Assembly: GCF_035555955.1 (NCBI RefSeq)
Contig: NZ_DATMGA010000011.1
Location: 1 to 64,000 of the forward strand
From: Eoetvoesia sp035555955
GTDB lineage: Bacteria; Pseudomonadota; Gammaproteobacteria; Burkholderiales; Burkholderiaceae_B
Length of the DNA stretch: 64,000 nucleotides
Direction of reading: 5' to 3'
In this document: piece after piece, positions 1 to 8,653 of the stretch
How positions within the stretch are numbered: the stretch's first letter is position 1
Layout: each line of letters begins with the position of its first letter
The notes under the pieces: generated by a model
Databases searched by the model: none
What the model was told of the DNA's origin: nothing
What the model saw: only the letters and a program-made list of their open reading frames with translations
Translations under genes and position numbers: made by a program

Positions 1-590
1 TGCTGCTGGAGCTGGCCAACGTGGCCAAGTCGGTCACCAACGGCGACGATGGCCTGGCGGGCTACGATATTTCGCCGATATTCGGGCTGTTCAAGTTCGA
101 CATCTACGGCCACACCGCCTTTGTCTATGCCTGTGTGGTCCTGGCGCTCATCTACGCCCTGCTCAAGAAGCTGGTCAACTCCTCTATCGGCCTCACCGCT
201 CAGGGCATACGCGAGAATCCGGTGCGCATGCGCATGCTGGGGGTTACGGTAGAGCGGCGCCTGTGGGTGCTTTACACGATATCGGCGGCGATCGCGGGCG
301 TGGCCGGCGGCCTGTCGGCCCAGATCAATCGCATCGTGGGCCTGGACTCGCTGTCGTTCACCTTGTCGGCCAACGTGGTGGTCATGCTGGCCCTGGGCGG
401 CACGGGCCGTTTGTACGGCGCCTTTTTCGGCGCCATTATCTTCGTGGTGCTGTCCGACCGGGCCGCGGCGCTCGATCCCACCAACTGGTTGGCCGTGCTG
501 GGCGTGGTTCTGATACTGATTGTGCGCTATGCCCCCGACGGCGTGGCCGGATGGGTGGCCCGGATAAGCGGCAAGGAGGGCGCAAAATGA
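1..590 (+). CDS. livM: Branched-chain amino acid-type ABC transporter permease, LivM family (5' end outside window)
   Basis: The reading frame is open from the first bases, so the N-terminus lies upstream; 195 C-terminal residues are visible. Several hydrophobic membrane segments alternate with short loops, and the stretch IRENPVRMRMLGV is the conserved EAA-like cytoplasmic loop of LivM permeases that contacts the ATPases. The protein would be one of two inner-membrane channel subunits. Its stop overlaps the livG start (ATGA), and livF follows, so the three are translationally coupled. Given the aromatic genes on both sides, the substrate may be an aromatic acid rather than an amino acid; this is inference from context. 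Confidence 0.9.
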   Translation, partial: LLELANVAKSVTNGDDGLAGYDISPIFGLFKFDIYGHTAFVYACVVLALIYALLKKLVNSSIGLTAQGIRENPVRMRMLGVTVERRLWVLYTISAAIAGVAGGLSAQINRIVGLDSLSFTLSANVVVMLALGGTGRLYGAFFGAIIFVVLSDRAAALDPTNWLAVLGVVLILIVRYAPDGVAGWVARISGKEGAK

Positions 591-1331
591 CCATCGCACT
601 GGAACTGCGCGGTTTAAGCAAGCAATTCGGCGAGCTGAAGGTAACGCGCGACGTCAACCTGCAGCTCGCGCCCGGCGCCCGGCATGCCCTCATCGGGCCA
701 AACGGCGCGGGCAAAAGCACCCTGGTGCACTTGATCACCGGCTTGCTCAAGCCCTCCAGGGGGCAGGTCCTGCTGTCGGGGCGCGATGTCACCGGCATGG
801 CCTCCGAGCGGCGCGTCAAGCTGGGCCTGGCGCGCACCTTTCAAATCAATTCCTTGTTCAACCAGTTGACGGTGGGCGAGAACATCGGCCTGGCCCTGTC
901 CGCCCGCGAAGGCATCGACAGCCGCCTGTTCTCGGGTGTTACACAGTCTTCGGCGCTCATGGACGAAGCGGCCGACCTGCTGCGTTCGCTGGGCTTGTTG
1001 GATCTGGCCGGCCGCAGCGTCGTTTCGCTGGCCTACGGGCAGCGCCGCCTGATCGAAATTGCACTGGCATTGGCGCTGAAACCCAGTGTCCTGTTGTTGG
1101 ACGAGCCCGTAGCGGGCGTGCCTTCCACCGAGGGCCATCGCCTGTTCGACCTGCTGGAGCGCCTGCCCGAAGATGTCGCCACGCTGGTAATCGAGCACGA
1201 CATGGATCTGGTGTTCCGTTTCGCGCGGCGCATCACCGTGCTGGTCGAGGGCGCCGTGCTGGTGGAAGGAAGCGTGGAAGAAGTGCGCAGCGACCCAAGG
1301 GTGCGCGCGGTTTACCTGGGAGAGCGCACAC

Positions 1332-1339
<8 letters not shown>
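587..1339 (+). CDS. livG: ABC transporter ATP-binding protein, LivG family
   Basis: 250-residue ATPase of a branched-chain-type importer. Walker A is GPNGAGKST, Walker B is VLLLDEPVAGV, and the signature is the degenerate AYGQRRLIE instead of LSGGQ, which is usual in LivG. The start chosen is the ATG that overlaps the livM stop; longer upstream readings would run through livM. The C-terminus carries the LivG extension (EGSVEEVRSDPRVRAVYLGE). Its end overlaps livF by 8 bases, so expression is coupled. Acts at the cytoplasmic face of the membrane with LivF. Confidence 0.95.
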
Positions 1340-2042
<703 letters not shown>

Positions 2043-2174
2043 GGCTCCGCGGCGCGCGGCGGCTTGCTATAAGCGAATCGCACGACATGAAAGGCAAAGT
2101 CACTGGCGGGGCCCCGCCCCTGTTTGGCATACTGGGCTCCGCCACCTCATTGTTCAAGCTTATACGGATACAAC

Positions 2175-2918
2175 ATGACTGAAACCATAAAAACACCCAA
2201 GGCGGGTCTTGTGATCAGCGCCCATTCGGCCGACTTCGTATGGCGGTCGGGCGGAGCCATTGCCACCCACGTTCGCCAGGGATACCGCATGAAGGTCGTC
2301 TGCCTGTCGTTCGGCGAGCGCGGCGAGTCGGCCAAGCTCTGGCGCAAGGGCAACATGACGGAAGCCAAGGTCAAGGAGGCGCGCCGCGAAGAGGCGCAGA
2401 AGGCCGCCGACATCCTGGGCGCCGAAATCGAATTCTTCGACCTGGGCGACTACCCCATGCGCGTCAACGACGAGGCGCTGATGCGCCTGGTCGACGTGTA
2501 CCGCGACGTGCTGCCGGCATTCGTGCTGAGCCACTCGGTCAAGGACCCCTACAACTTCGACCACCCGCTGGCCATGCACGTGGCGCAGGAAGCGCGCGTC
2601 ATCGCCCAGGCCGAAGGCCACAATCCGGGCCAGAAAGTGGTGGGCGCCCCGCCTGTATACGCCTTCGAGCCGCATCAAACGGAACAGTGCGAGTGGGTTC
2701 CCAATACCTTCCTTGACATCACCGATGTCTGGGACCTGAAGCGCCAGGCCATCGAATGCATGGCGGGGCAGGAACATCTGTGGGAATACTACACGCGCGT
2801 TGCGCTGCAGCGCGGCGTGCAGGCAAAGCGCAACATCGGCATCACCGCCGCCCGCAATATTGAATATGCCGAAGGCTATATGCGCCTTACGCCTTCGGTC
2901 GTCGGAGACCTGTCATGA
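2175..2918 (+). CDS. galB: 4-oxalomesaconate hydratase, PIG-L/LmbE-like family
   Basis: 247-residue protein of the zinc-dependent PIG-L fold. The first metal motif is AHSAD (His17, Asp20) in place of the usual AHPDD, and a second HPLAMH motif lies mid-protein, a pattern I associate with GalB rather than sugar deacetylases. GalB hydrates 4-oxalomesaconate to 4-carboxy-4-hydroxy-2-oxoadipate in gallate and protocatechuate 4,5-cleavage. The neighbours are the two enzymes acting immediately before and after it (galD and galC), which supports the call strongly. The start is the ATG after TATACGGATACAAC; an in-frame GTG-type start upstream would add 17 unconserved residues. The stop overlaps galC (ATGA). 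Confidence 0.85.
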   Translation: MTETIKTPKAGLVISAHSADFVWRSGGAIATHVRQGYRMKVVCLSFGERGESAKLWRKGNMTEAKVKEARREEAQKAADILGAEIEFFDLGDYPMRVNDEALMRLVDVYRDVLPAFVLSHSVKDPYNFDHPLAMHVAQEARVIAQAEGHNPGQKVVGAPPVYAFEPHQTEQCEWVPNTFLDITDVWDLKRQAIECMAGQEHLWEYYTRVALQRGVQAKRNIGITAARNIEYAEGYMRLTPSVVGDLS

Positions 2919-3610
2919 TACGTGGAGTCGTCGTACGCAATGTGCCGCGCGCCAGCGCGGCCGATATCGAAATCCTGCAGAAGGCCGGCTCGGCCACCGT
3001 GCATGAAGCGCAAAGCCGCCTGGGCCTGCTGGCCCCGTATATGCGTCCCATCTGGGATGGCGCCGCGATCGCGGGCTCGGCCATCACCGTGCTGACGGCG
3101 CCCTCCGACAACTGGATGCTGCATGTGGCCGTCGAGCAATGCCGCGAAGGCGACGTCCTGGTGGTTGCGCCCACCTCCGAATGCCTGGACGGCTATTTCG
3201 GCGAGCTGCTGGCAACCTCCCTGGCGGCGCGCGGCGTGCGCGGCCTGATCATCGACGCGGGCTGCCGCGACATCAAGGCCTTGAAGGAAATGGGCTTCCC
3301 CGTGTGGTCCAAGGCGGTTTCGGCCCAGGGCACGGTCAAGGAAACACTGGGCTCGGTGAACGTGCCGGTGGTATGCGCCCAGCAAATCGTCCACGCGGGC
3401 GACGTCATCGTCGCCGACGACGACGGCGTCGTGGTGGTTCCGGTTGCCAATGTGGCCAAGGTGGCGGTTGCGTCGCAGGCCCGGCTCGACAAGGAAGCCG
3501 TGACCCGCAAGGTCCTGGCCGGTGGAACCCTTGGGCTCGACTACTACAAGATGCGCGAAAAGCTCGAGGCCAAGGGCCTGCGCTACGTCGATTCCCTGGA
3601 AGATATTTAA
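2915..3610 (+). CDS. galC: 4-carboxy-4-hydroxy-2-oxoadipate aldolase, RraA-like family
   Basis: 231-residue class II aldolase of the RraA fold. The metal motif is an acidic residue followed by 20 residues and Arg-Asp: Glu in YFGELL, then CRD in DAGCRDIKAL. This spacing is typical of HMG/CHA aldolases (LigK, GalC, ProA) and separates them from the RNase E inhibitor RraA. It would split 4-carboxy-4-hydroxy-2-oxoadipate into pyruvate and oxaloacetate. Overlaps galB by four bases and is followed 19 bases later by galD. Confidence 0.88.
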   Translation: MIRGVVVRNVPRASAADIEILQKAGSATVHEAQSRLGLLAPYMRPIWDGAAIAGSAITVLTAPSDNWMLHVAVEQCREGDVLVVAPTSECLDGYFGELLATSLAARGVRGLIIDAGCRDIKALKEMGFPVWSKAVSAQGTVKETLGSVNVPVVCAQQIVHAGDVIVADDDGVVVVPVANVAKVAVASQARLDKEAVTRKVLAGGTLGLDYYKMREKLEAKGLRYVDSLEDI

Positions 3611-3629
3611 CGCGGCAAAGGAAGCAGCC

Positions 3630-4718
3630 ATGCAAGTCCGGATTCCATGTGTGCAGATGCGCGGCGGCACCTCCAAAGGCGCGTATTTCCTGGCTTCGGA
3701 TCTGCCCGCCGATCCAGCGGTGCGCGACCGCGTGCTGCTGGCCGTGATGGGTTCGCCCGACATCCGCCAGATCGACGGCATAGGCGGCGCCGATCCGCTG
3801 ACCAGCAAGGTGGCCATTGTTTCGGCCTCGAGCCGGCCCGATGCCGACGTTGATTACCTGTTCGCCCAGGTGGTGGTGAACGAAGCGCGCGTCGACTACG
3901 GCCAGAATTGCGGCAATATGCTGGCGGGCGTCGGGCCCTACGCCATCGAGACCGGCATGATCGCCGCCACGGGCGACACGACGCGCGTGGCCATCCATAT
4001 GGTCAACACCGGGCAGATCGCCGTGGCCTCGGTGGCCACGCCCGGCGGCCATGTGGAGTACGACGGCGACCAGCGCATCGATGGTGTGCCCGGCACGGCC
4101 GCGGCCATTCCCCTGGAGTTCCGCGATACGGCCGGTTCCAGCTGCGGCGCCTTGCTGCCCACCGGCAATGCCCAGGATGTCATCGACGGCATTGCGGTAA
4201 CCTGCATCGACAATGGCATGCCGCTGGTGCTGATGCGGGCCCAGGATCTGGGGCGCAGCGGCTACGAAACCCGCGCCGAGCTGGACGCCGACGACGAACT
4301 CAAGAAGCGGATCGAGGCCATTCGGCTCAAGGCCGGGCCCATGATGAACCTGGGCGACGTGGCCGCGCGCACCGTGCCCAAGATGTGCCTGGTTTCGCCG
4401 CCCACGCAAGGCGGCGCCATCAACACGCGCAGCTTCATTCCGCATCGCTGCCATGCTTCCATCGGCGTGCTTGGCGCGGTCAGCGTCGCCACGGCCGTGG
4501 CCGTGCCCGGTTCGGTGTGCGAAGGCGTGGCGGTCATGCCCGCAGGCGATGCGCCCACACTGGGCATCGAGCACCCCACCGGCGAACTCAGCGTGCAGCT
4601 CAACCTGGATCGCAGCGGCGGTTCGGTGCAAGTAAGCAGCGCCGCCCTGATACGCACCGCGCGCTGGCTGTTCGACGGCCATGTGCACGTGCCGCAGCGC
4701 GTCTGGCCGGGCAAATAA
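3630..4718 (+). CDS. galD: 4-oxalomesaconate tautomerase, PrpF family
   Basis: 362-residue PrpF-fold isomerase. The N-terminal RGGTSKGAYF and the NCGNM motif with its conserved cysteine are family hallmarks. In the gallate pathway GalD converts the keto form of oxalomesaconate to the enol form used by GalB; the homologue LigU does the same in the protocatechuate 4,5-pathway. Methyl-aconitate isomerase (PrpF) is the other possibility from sequence alone, but no methylcitrate genes are present and galB-galC precede it. The start is the ATG after AAAGGAAGCAGCC, a plausible ribosome site. Confidence 0.87.
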   Translation: MQVRIPCVQMRGGTSKGAYFLASDLPADPAVRDRVLLAVMGSPDIRQIDGIGGADPLTSKVAIVSASSRPDADVDYLFAQVVVNEARVDYGQNCGNMLAGVGPYAIETGMIAATGDTTRVAIHMVNTGQIAVASVATPGGHVEYDGDQRIDGVPGTAAAIPLEFRDTAGSSCGALLPTGNAQDVIDGIAVTCIDNGMPLVLMRAQDLGRSGYETRAELDADDELKKRIEAIRLKAGPMMNLGDVAARTVPKMCLVSPPTQGGAINTRSFIPHRCHASIGVLGAVSVATAVAVPGSVCEGVAVMPAGDAPTLGIEHPTGELSVQLNLDRSGGSVQVSSAALIRTARWLFDGHVHVPQRVWPGK

Positions 4719-4735
4719 CATAGCAAAGTAGAGAT

Positions 4736-5455
4736 ATGTCGAAAGAAAAACTGGTTTTGCTTCCGGGCCTGTTGTGCGACGAAGCCGTATGGGCCGATCA
4801 GCGCGAGGCGCTGGCGTTACGCGCTGATACGTTCGTTCCCGATTACAACGACCTGGATTCCATCGCCGGCATGGCGAAAAAGGTGCTTGAAACGGCGCCT
4901 TACCCCGAGTTCTCGCTGGCCGGCCACTCCATGGGCGGCCGGGTCGCCCTGGAGGTCGTTCGCCAGGCTCCGCAGCGTGTGAAGCGCCTGGCCTTGCTGG
5001 ACACCGGCTACGAAGCGATTGCCAAGGGGGAGGCCGCCGAGGCCGAGCGCGACAAGCGCATGAAGCTTCTGGCCGTGGCGAAAGAGCAGGGCATGCGCGC
5101 CATGGGCGGCTTATGGGCGCCGGGCATGGTTCATCCCGATCAGGTCGGCACCCCCTTGTATGAAGCCGTTCTGGACATGATCGAGCGCCGCACGCCAGGG
5201 CAATTCGAAGCGCAAATCAAGGCGCTGCTGGTCCGCCCCGATGCCACGCCGGTATTGCGGGCGCTGGCTTGCCCCACCGTGTTCATTTGCGGGCGTCAGG
5301 ACTCATGGAGCCCCTTGCCGCGCCACGAAGCCATGCTGGCATTGGTGCCGCCAGGGCTTGGCTCCCTGCATGCCATCGAAGACTGCGGCCATATGTCCAC
5401 CATGGAAAAACCGCAGGCCGTGTCGGATATTCTGGCGCGGTGGCTGGCCGCATAG
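4736..5455 (+). CDS. Alpha/beta hydrolase of unknown substrate
   Basis: 239-residue alpha/beta hydrolase. The nucleophile elbow is GHSMGG with Ser65, and the late CGHMST supplies His219; the lid is short. It follows galD by 17 bases and is likely in the same operon. Members of this family hydrolyse esters, lactones or C-C bonds. A lactonase role (opening 2-pyrone-4,6-dicarboxylate in place of LigI, which is absent here) is possible but not shown by the sequence. A start a few codons later cannot be excluded. Confidence 0.75.
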   Translation: MSKEKLVLLPGLLCDEAVWADQREALALRADTFVPDYNDLDSIAGMAKKVLETAPYPEFSLAGHSMGGRVALEVVRQAPQRVKRLALLDTGYEAIAKGEAAEAERDKRMKLLAVAKEQGMRAMGGLWAPGMVHPDQVGTPLYEAVLDMIERRTPGQFEAQIKALLVRPDATPVLRALACPTVFICGRQDSWSPLPRHEAMLALVPPGLGSLHAIEDCGHMSTMEKPQAVSDILARWLAA

Positions 5456-5511
5456 GGTTCGCGCTGGCGCGCAGCGCCGGGGCATGGAATATCAAGAACA
5501 AGGATGAACTC

Positions 5512-5961
5512 ATGAGCAATATCGAATCCCCCGAAGGACTCGCCGTGGTTCAGGCGGCATGCCGCGAACTGGTGGCGCGCTCGGCCTATTGCGTCGACCA
5601 GCAAGACTACCAGGCCTTTGCCGAGCTGTTTGCCGAGGACGGCCGCCTGGCGCGTCCGGGCGGCGCCTGGCTGAGCGGGCGTGCTGAAATCCTGGCCTCT
5701 TACCAGGGCCGGCCCGCCGACCGGATTACCCGGCACGTGGTCGGCAATACCGTGTTCATCGATACCCAGGCTGGCTCGGCCAAGGCGGTGAGCTATCTGG
5801 TGCTATGGAGCACCAGCGCCGGCGAAGCCGTCGAGGCCTTCGGCCGCAAGGCCAACGCGCGCCAGGTGCTGGGCGAGTTCCACGACAGCTTCGTCAAGAC
5901 GGAACAAGGCTGGCGGATCGCCCAGCGCGAAGCCGAATTCATCATGTACAAGGATCAATGA
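5512..5961 (+). CDS. NTF2-like/SnoaL-type protein
   Basis: 149-residue single-domain protein with the cone-shaped NTF2 fold pattern: an N-terminal helix (YCVDQQDYQAFAELFAED) followed by strands and the terminal GWRIAQREAEF strand seen in SnoaL_4 proteins. The family includes small isomerases, dehydratases and dioxygenase beta subunits. The start ATG at 5512 has AAGGATGAACTC upstream. It overlaps nothing but ends one base before the next gene, suggesting co-translation with the dehydrogenase. Function unknown; probably a helper enzyme for the aromatic pathway. Confidence 0.75.
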   Translation: MSNIESPEGLAVVQAACRELVARSAYCVDQQDYQAFAELFAEDGRLARPGGAWLSGRAEILASYQGRPADRITRHVVGNTVFIDTQAGSAKAVSYLVLWSTSAGEAVEAFGRKANARQVLGEFHDSFVKTEQGWRIAQREAEFIMYKDQ

Positions 5962-5962
5962 A

Positions 5963-6880
5963 ATGAGTGCAACGCTTCCCACATTGAACAGCATTGCCCT
6001 GGTGGGCTTCGGCGAAGCTGGAACCCTGCTGGCCGAGGGCTGCGTCAAGGCCGGCGCCAAGGTTTCCACTTACGACATCAAGGTCGGCGACGCTGCCCTG
6101 CGTCCGGCCCTGGCCGAGCGCGCCGAGACCTTGGGCGTCGTGCTGCACGACAGTCTTGAAAGCGCGGTGCGTGGCGCGGATCTCGTCATTTCCGCGGTAA
6201 CGGCCAGTTCCGCCCGCGCGGCGGCGGAGTCCGCCGCCGAGTTCCTGAAGCCGGGCCAGTATTTCATGGACATCAATTCGGTGTCGCCGGCCACCAAGGG
6301 CATCGACCGCGACGCCATCGAGCGTTCGGGCGCCTTCTATGTGGAGTCCGCCGTCATGGCGCCGGTGCCGCCCTATGGGCTGAAGGTGCCCATGCTGCTG
6401 GGCGGCGCGCAAGCGGCCGTGCTGTCGGAAAGCCTGAACAAGCTGGGTTTGCGCACGCGGGCCGTGGCCACCAGGGTGGGCGTGGCCTCGGCCATCAAGA
6501 TGTGCCGCAGCGTCATGATCAAGGGCATCGAGGCCCTGACGGTGGAATGCATGACCGCGGCGCGCCGCTACGGCGCCGAGAAGGAAGTGCTGGCTTCGCT
6601 GGCCGAAACCTTCCCCAGCATGGGCTGGACGGAAGAACTGCCCGATTACCTCATCAGCCGCGTCGCCGAACACGGCCGCCGCCGCGCCGCCGAGATGCGT
6701 GAAGTGGTCGAGACTCTGCAGGATGTCGATATCGCCCCGCTGATGTCCAGCGCCACAGCGCAGCTGCAGGACGCTTTCGTGGATCGCATGCAGGAGCTGG
6801 GCGTGGCTTACCCTGTCGGCGAAAAATTCGTCTGGCCCCAGTTTGTCGATGCCTTGCAAGGGAAGAAAAAGACCGGTTGA
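5963..6880 (+). CDS. NAD(P)-dependent dehydrogenase with C-terminal DUF1932
   Basis: 305-residue protein with an N-terminal Rossmann domain (VGFGEAGTLLAEG near residue 14; a glycine-rich nucleotide motif) and a helical C-terminal DUF1932 domain beginning near residue 190 (KMCRSVMIKGIEAL). The family is related to 6-phosphogluconate and beta-hydroxyacid dehydrogenases. No LigC (4-carboxy-2-hydroxymuconate semialdehyde dehydrogenase) is seen in the window, and this is the only dehydrogenase beside the gal genes, so it is a candidate for an oxidation or reduction step there. That is inference; LigC belongs to a different (Gfo/Idh) fold. Confidence 0.8.
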   Translation: MSATLPTLNSIALVGFGEAGTLLAEGCVKAGAKVSTYDIKVGDAALRPALAERAETLGVVLHDSLESAVRGADLVISAVTASSARAAAESAAEFLKPGQYFMDINSVSPATKGIDRDAIERSGAFYVESAVMAPVPPYGLKVPMLLGGAQAAVLSESLNKLGLRTRAVATRVGVASAIKMCRSVMIKGIEALTVECMTAARRYGAEKEVLASLAETFPSMGWTEELPDYLISRVAEHGRRRAAEMREVVETLQDVDIAPLMSSATAQLQDAFVDRMQELGVAYPVGEKFVWPQFVDALQGKKKTG

Positions 6881-7009
6881 CGTGGCGGGCTTCGCTCAAT
6901 ATTATTGTCCGGATCAGCATTTGACTCAGAGTCAGGCGGGCTAGTGCACGGTCCGCCGGCGGCAATTTCTTCCCTCGGTCTCGAGCACCGGGGTTTCACA
7001 GGACACCTG

Positions 7010-7789
7010 ATGAGCGAACCGAATTTTTCAACCTCTGGCCATGGCATCCACTTGTTTCATGGCCTAGCCTCCACATGTTCAAAAAAAGTACGTCTGTGCT
7101 TGTATGAAAAGGGCATTCCCTTCGAAAGCCACATGCTGGATCTGCAGAAGTTCGAACAGCACCGGCCCGAGTACCTTGCCATCAATCCGAACGGCGTGGT
7201 GCCCGCGCTATTGCACGAGGGGCGGCCCGTTGTCGAATCTTCCATCATCATCGAATACCTCGACGACTGTTTTCCGCAAAACCCGCTGAAGCCGCAGGAC
7301 CCCTACGAGCGCTACCAGATGCGCCTGTGGATCAAATATTCGGACGAGGTCGCCTACAAGGCGGTTTACGCTCCGACATGGCAAAAGCTCCGAGGCCGTG
7401 CATCGGCGGGCCTCGATTCGGAGAAGCTGCGGGAAACGCTTTCGCGGATACCCACGAAAGAGCGCCGTGACCGCTGGGAGAAGATGGCCCAGGGCGGCTT
7501 CACCGAGGATGAGCTGCGCGACGCGGTCGACAAGATGCAAGGCTGTTTGAACCAGGTCGAGTCGAACCTGGCCGAACGCAAATGGCTCGGTGGAAGCACA
7601 TACTCCCTGGCGGACATCGCAATGGTGCCGTTCATCGACCGCATCATGAACTTGCGGCCGGACTTCATGCCGGACGGCACCTATCCGCGCTTGAAAGAGT
7701 GGTACGAGCACATGCGCGAGCGGCCCGCCTTCCAGAAGGCATTTCAATTCAAGGATGATCCCAGGGCGGCCGAACTGCCTAATCTTTGA
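7010..7789 (+). CDS. Glutathione S-transferase, resembling beta-etherase LigF type
   Basis: 259-residue GST. The N-terminal thioredoxin-like domain has STCSKKVRLCLYEKG and the conserved cis-proline region NGVVPAL followed by ESSIIIEYLDD, which binds glutathione. The phrases KFEQH and the EYL-D-FP pattern recall LigF, the enantioselective beta-etherase of Sphingobium, from memory; no alignment was run. The C-terminal helical domain ends with YEHMRERPAFQKA. Start chosen at the ATG after GGACACCTG; it lies 129 bases after the DUF1932 gene and may have its own promoter. Could also be a maleylpyruvate-isomerase-like or general detoxifying GST. Confidence 0.82.
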   Translation: MSEPNFSTSGHGIHLFHGLASTCSKKVRLCLYEKGIPFESHMLDLQKFEQHRPEYLAINPNGVVPALLHEGRPVVESSIIIEYLDDCFPQNPLKPQDPYERYQMRLWIKYSDEVAYKAVYAPTWQKLRGRASAGLDSEKLRETLSRIPTKERRDRWEKMAQGGFTEDELRDAVDKMQGCLNQVESNLAERKWLGGSTYSLADIAMVPFIDRIMNLRPDFMPDGTYPRLKEWYEHMRERPAFQKAFQFKDDPRAAELPNL

Positions 7790-7794
7790 CCGCA

Positions 7795-7845
7795 CGCCAA
7801 AGCGCAAGCCTCGGACCCCGGGCCGAGGTCAAGCGAGGTTTGGCG
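7795..7845 (+). other. Nested hairpin between GST and cupin genes
   Basis: Outer arms CGCCAAA (7795-7801) and TTTGGCG (7839-7845) enclose an inner hairpin CCTCGG (7809-7814) / CCGAGG (7823-7828). An A-run follows on this strand, so a simple rho-independent terminator reads only on the minus strand. Probable 3'-end structure of the GST transcript. Confidence 0.4.
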
Positions 7846-7962
7846 ATGAAAAAAACGGCCCAAGGCTTGTGTTTGCGTTAAGCTTATCTGGTTTCCAAGC
7901 GGAATAAACCGTTCATACGCGGTTATCGCATCGCGCACTGTTTTCATGACCAGGAGACCACT

Positions 7963-8496
7963 ATGGCCGACGCACCCACTACCGAATTTTGGAAAGACAT
8001 CCCCGCCATTTCCGACGTGTTCAAGCCGGACGCCCTGCCCGAAGCCTATATCGCCAACGCCCCGACCGACGATGAACGGTATTACGTGCCTTTTTCCGAC
8101 ACGGTATCGTCCCGCCCCCTGTGGATCTCGCCCACCCAGAACAAATGGGCCGACATCCTCATGGCCAAGTCCGCCGGACTGGTCAATCGCCACTACCACC
8201 CGCACGAAGTTTTCGCCTTTACCATCTCGGGCAAATGGGGCTACCTGGAACATGACTGGACCGCCACCGCCGGCGATTTCGTTTATGAAACCCCGGGTGA
8301 AGGCCATACGCTGGTTGCCTACGAACACAAAGACCCCATGAAGACCTTCTTCATCGTCAAGGGCCCGCTGATCTGGCTGGACGACAATGGCGACGCCAAC
8401 GGCTATTTCGACGTACACGACTACATCAAGATGTGCCGCGACCATTACGAGAAAGTCGGCATCGGCGCCGATTACATCGATACGCTGTTCCGATAA
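7963..8496 (+). CDS. Cupin of the 2,4'-dihydroxyacetophenone dioxygenase type
   Basis: 177-residue single-cupin protein. Motif 1 contains NRHYHPHEVFAFTISG with two His and Glu metal ligands, and motif 2 contains TPGEGHTLVAYE. Length and the RHYHP segment match the bacterial 2,4'-dihydroxyacetophenone dioxygenase family, iron enzymes that cut between the carbonyl and hydroxymethyl carbons to release a benzoate and formate. A good ribosome site (CCAGGAGACC) precedes the ATG. It stands alone 173 bases downstream of the GST gene. If the substrate is a methoxylated analogue, the product would be vanillate, which the adjacent VanAB would use; this is inference. It could also be a non-catalytic or differently acting cupin. 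Confidence 0.75.
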   Translation: MADAPTTEFWKDIPAISDVFKPDALPEAYIANAPTDDERYYVPFSDTVSSRPLWISPTQNKWADILMAKSAGLVNRHYHPHEVFAFTISGKWGYLEHDWTATAGDFVYETPGEGHTLVAYEHKDPMKTFFIVKGPLIWLDDNGDANGYFDVHDYIKMCRDHYEKVGIGADYIDTLFR

Positions 8497-8535
8497 AACC
8501 GCCGCGAAAGCTCAGGCCAATCCGTAGTGAATATG

Positions 8536-8564
8536 AAAAAACCCCCGGTTTTACCCGAGGGTTT
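8536..8564 (-). terminator. Terminator hairpin at the end of fdhA operon
   Basis: AAACCC (8539-8544) and CGG (8546-8548) pair with CCG (8555-8557) and GGGTTT (8559-8564), with a one-base internal mismatch and a six-base loop. Read on the minus strand, the hairpin is followed by a T-run (8536-8541), so it best terminates the long minus-strand operon; it lies also 40 bases past the cupin gene. Confidence 0.65.
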
Positions 8565-8653
8565 GTCGGCAGCCTGGGCAGGCAAGGCTTGTGCGGGCCT
8601 TGCTTGTTAACGGCATGCCGCATTGCGGCACAGTGCAGGGGCTTATTTACCCC

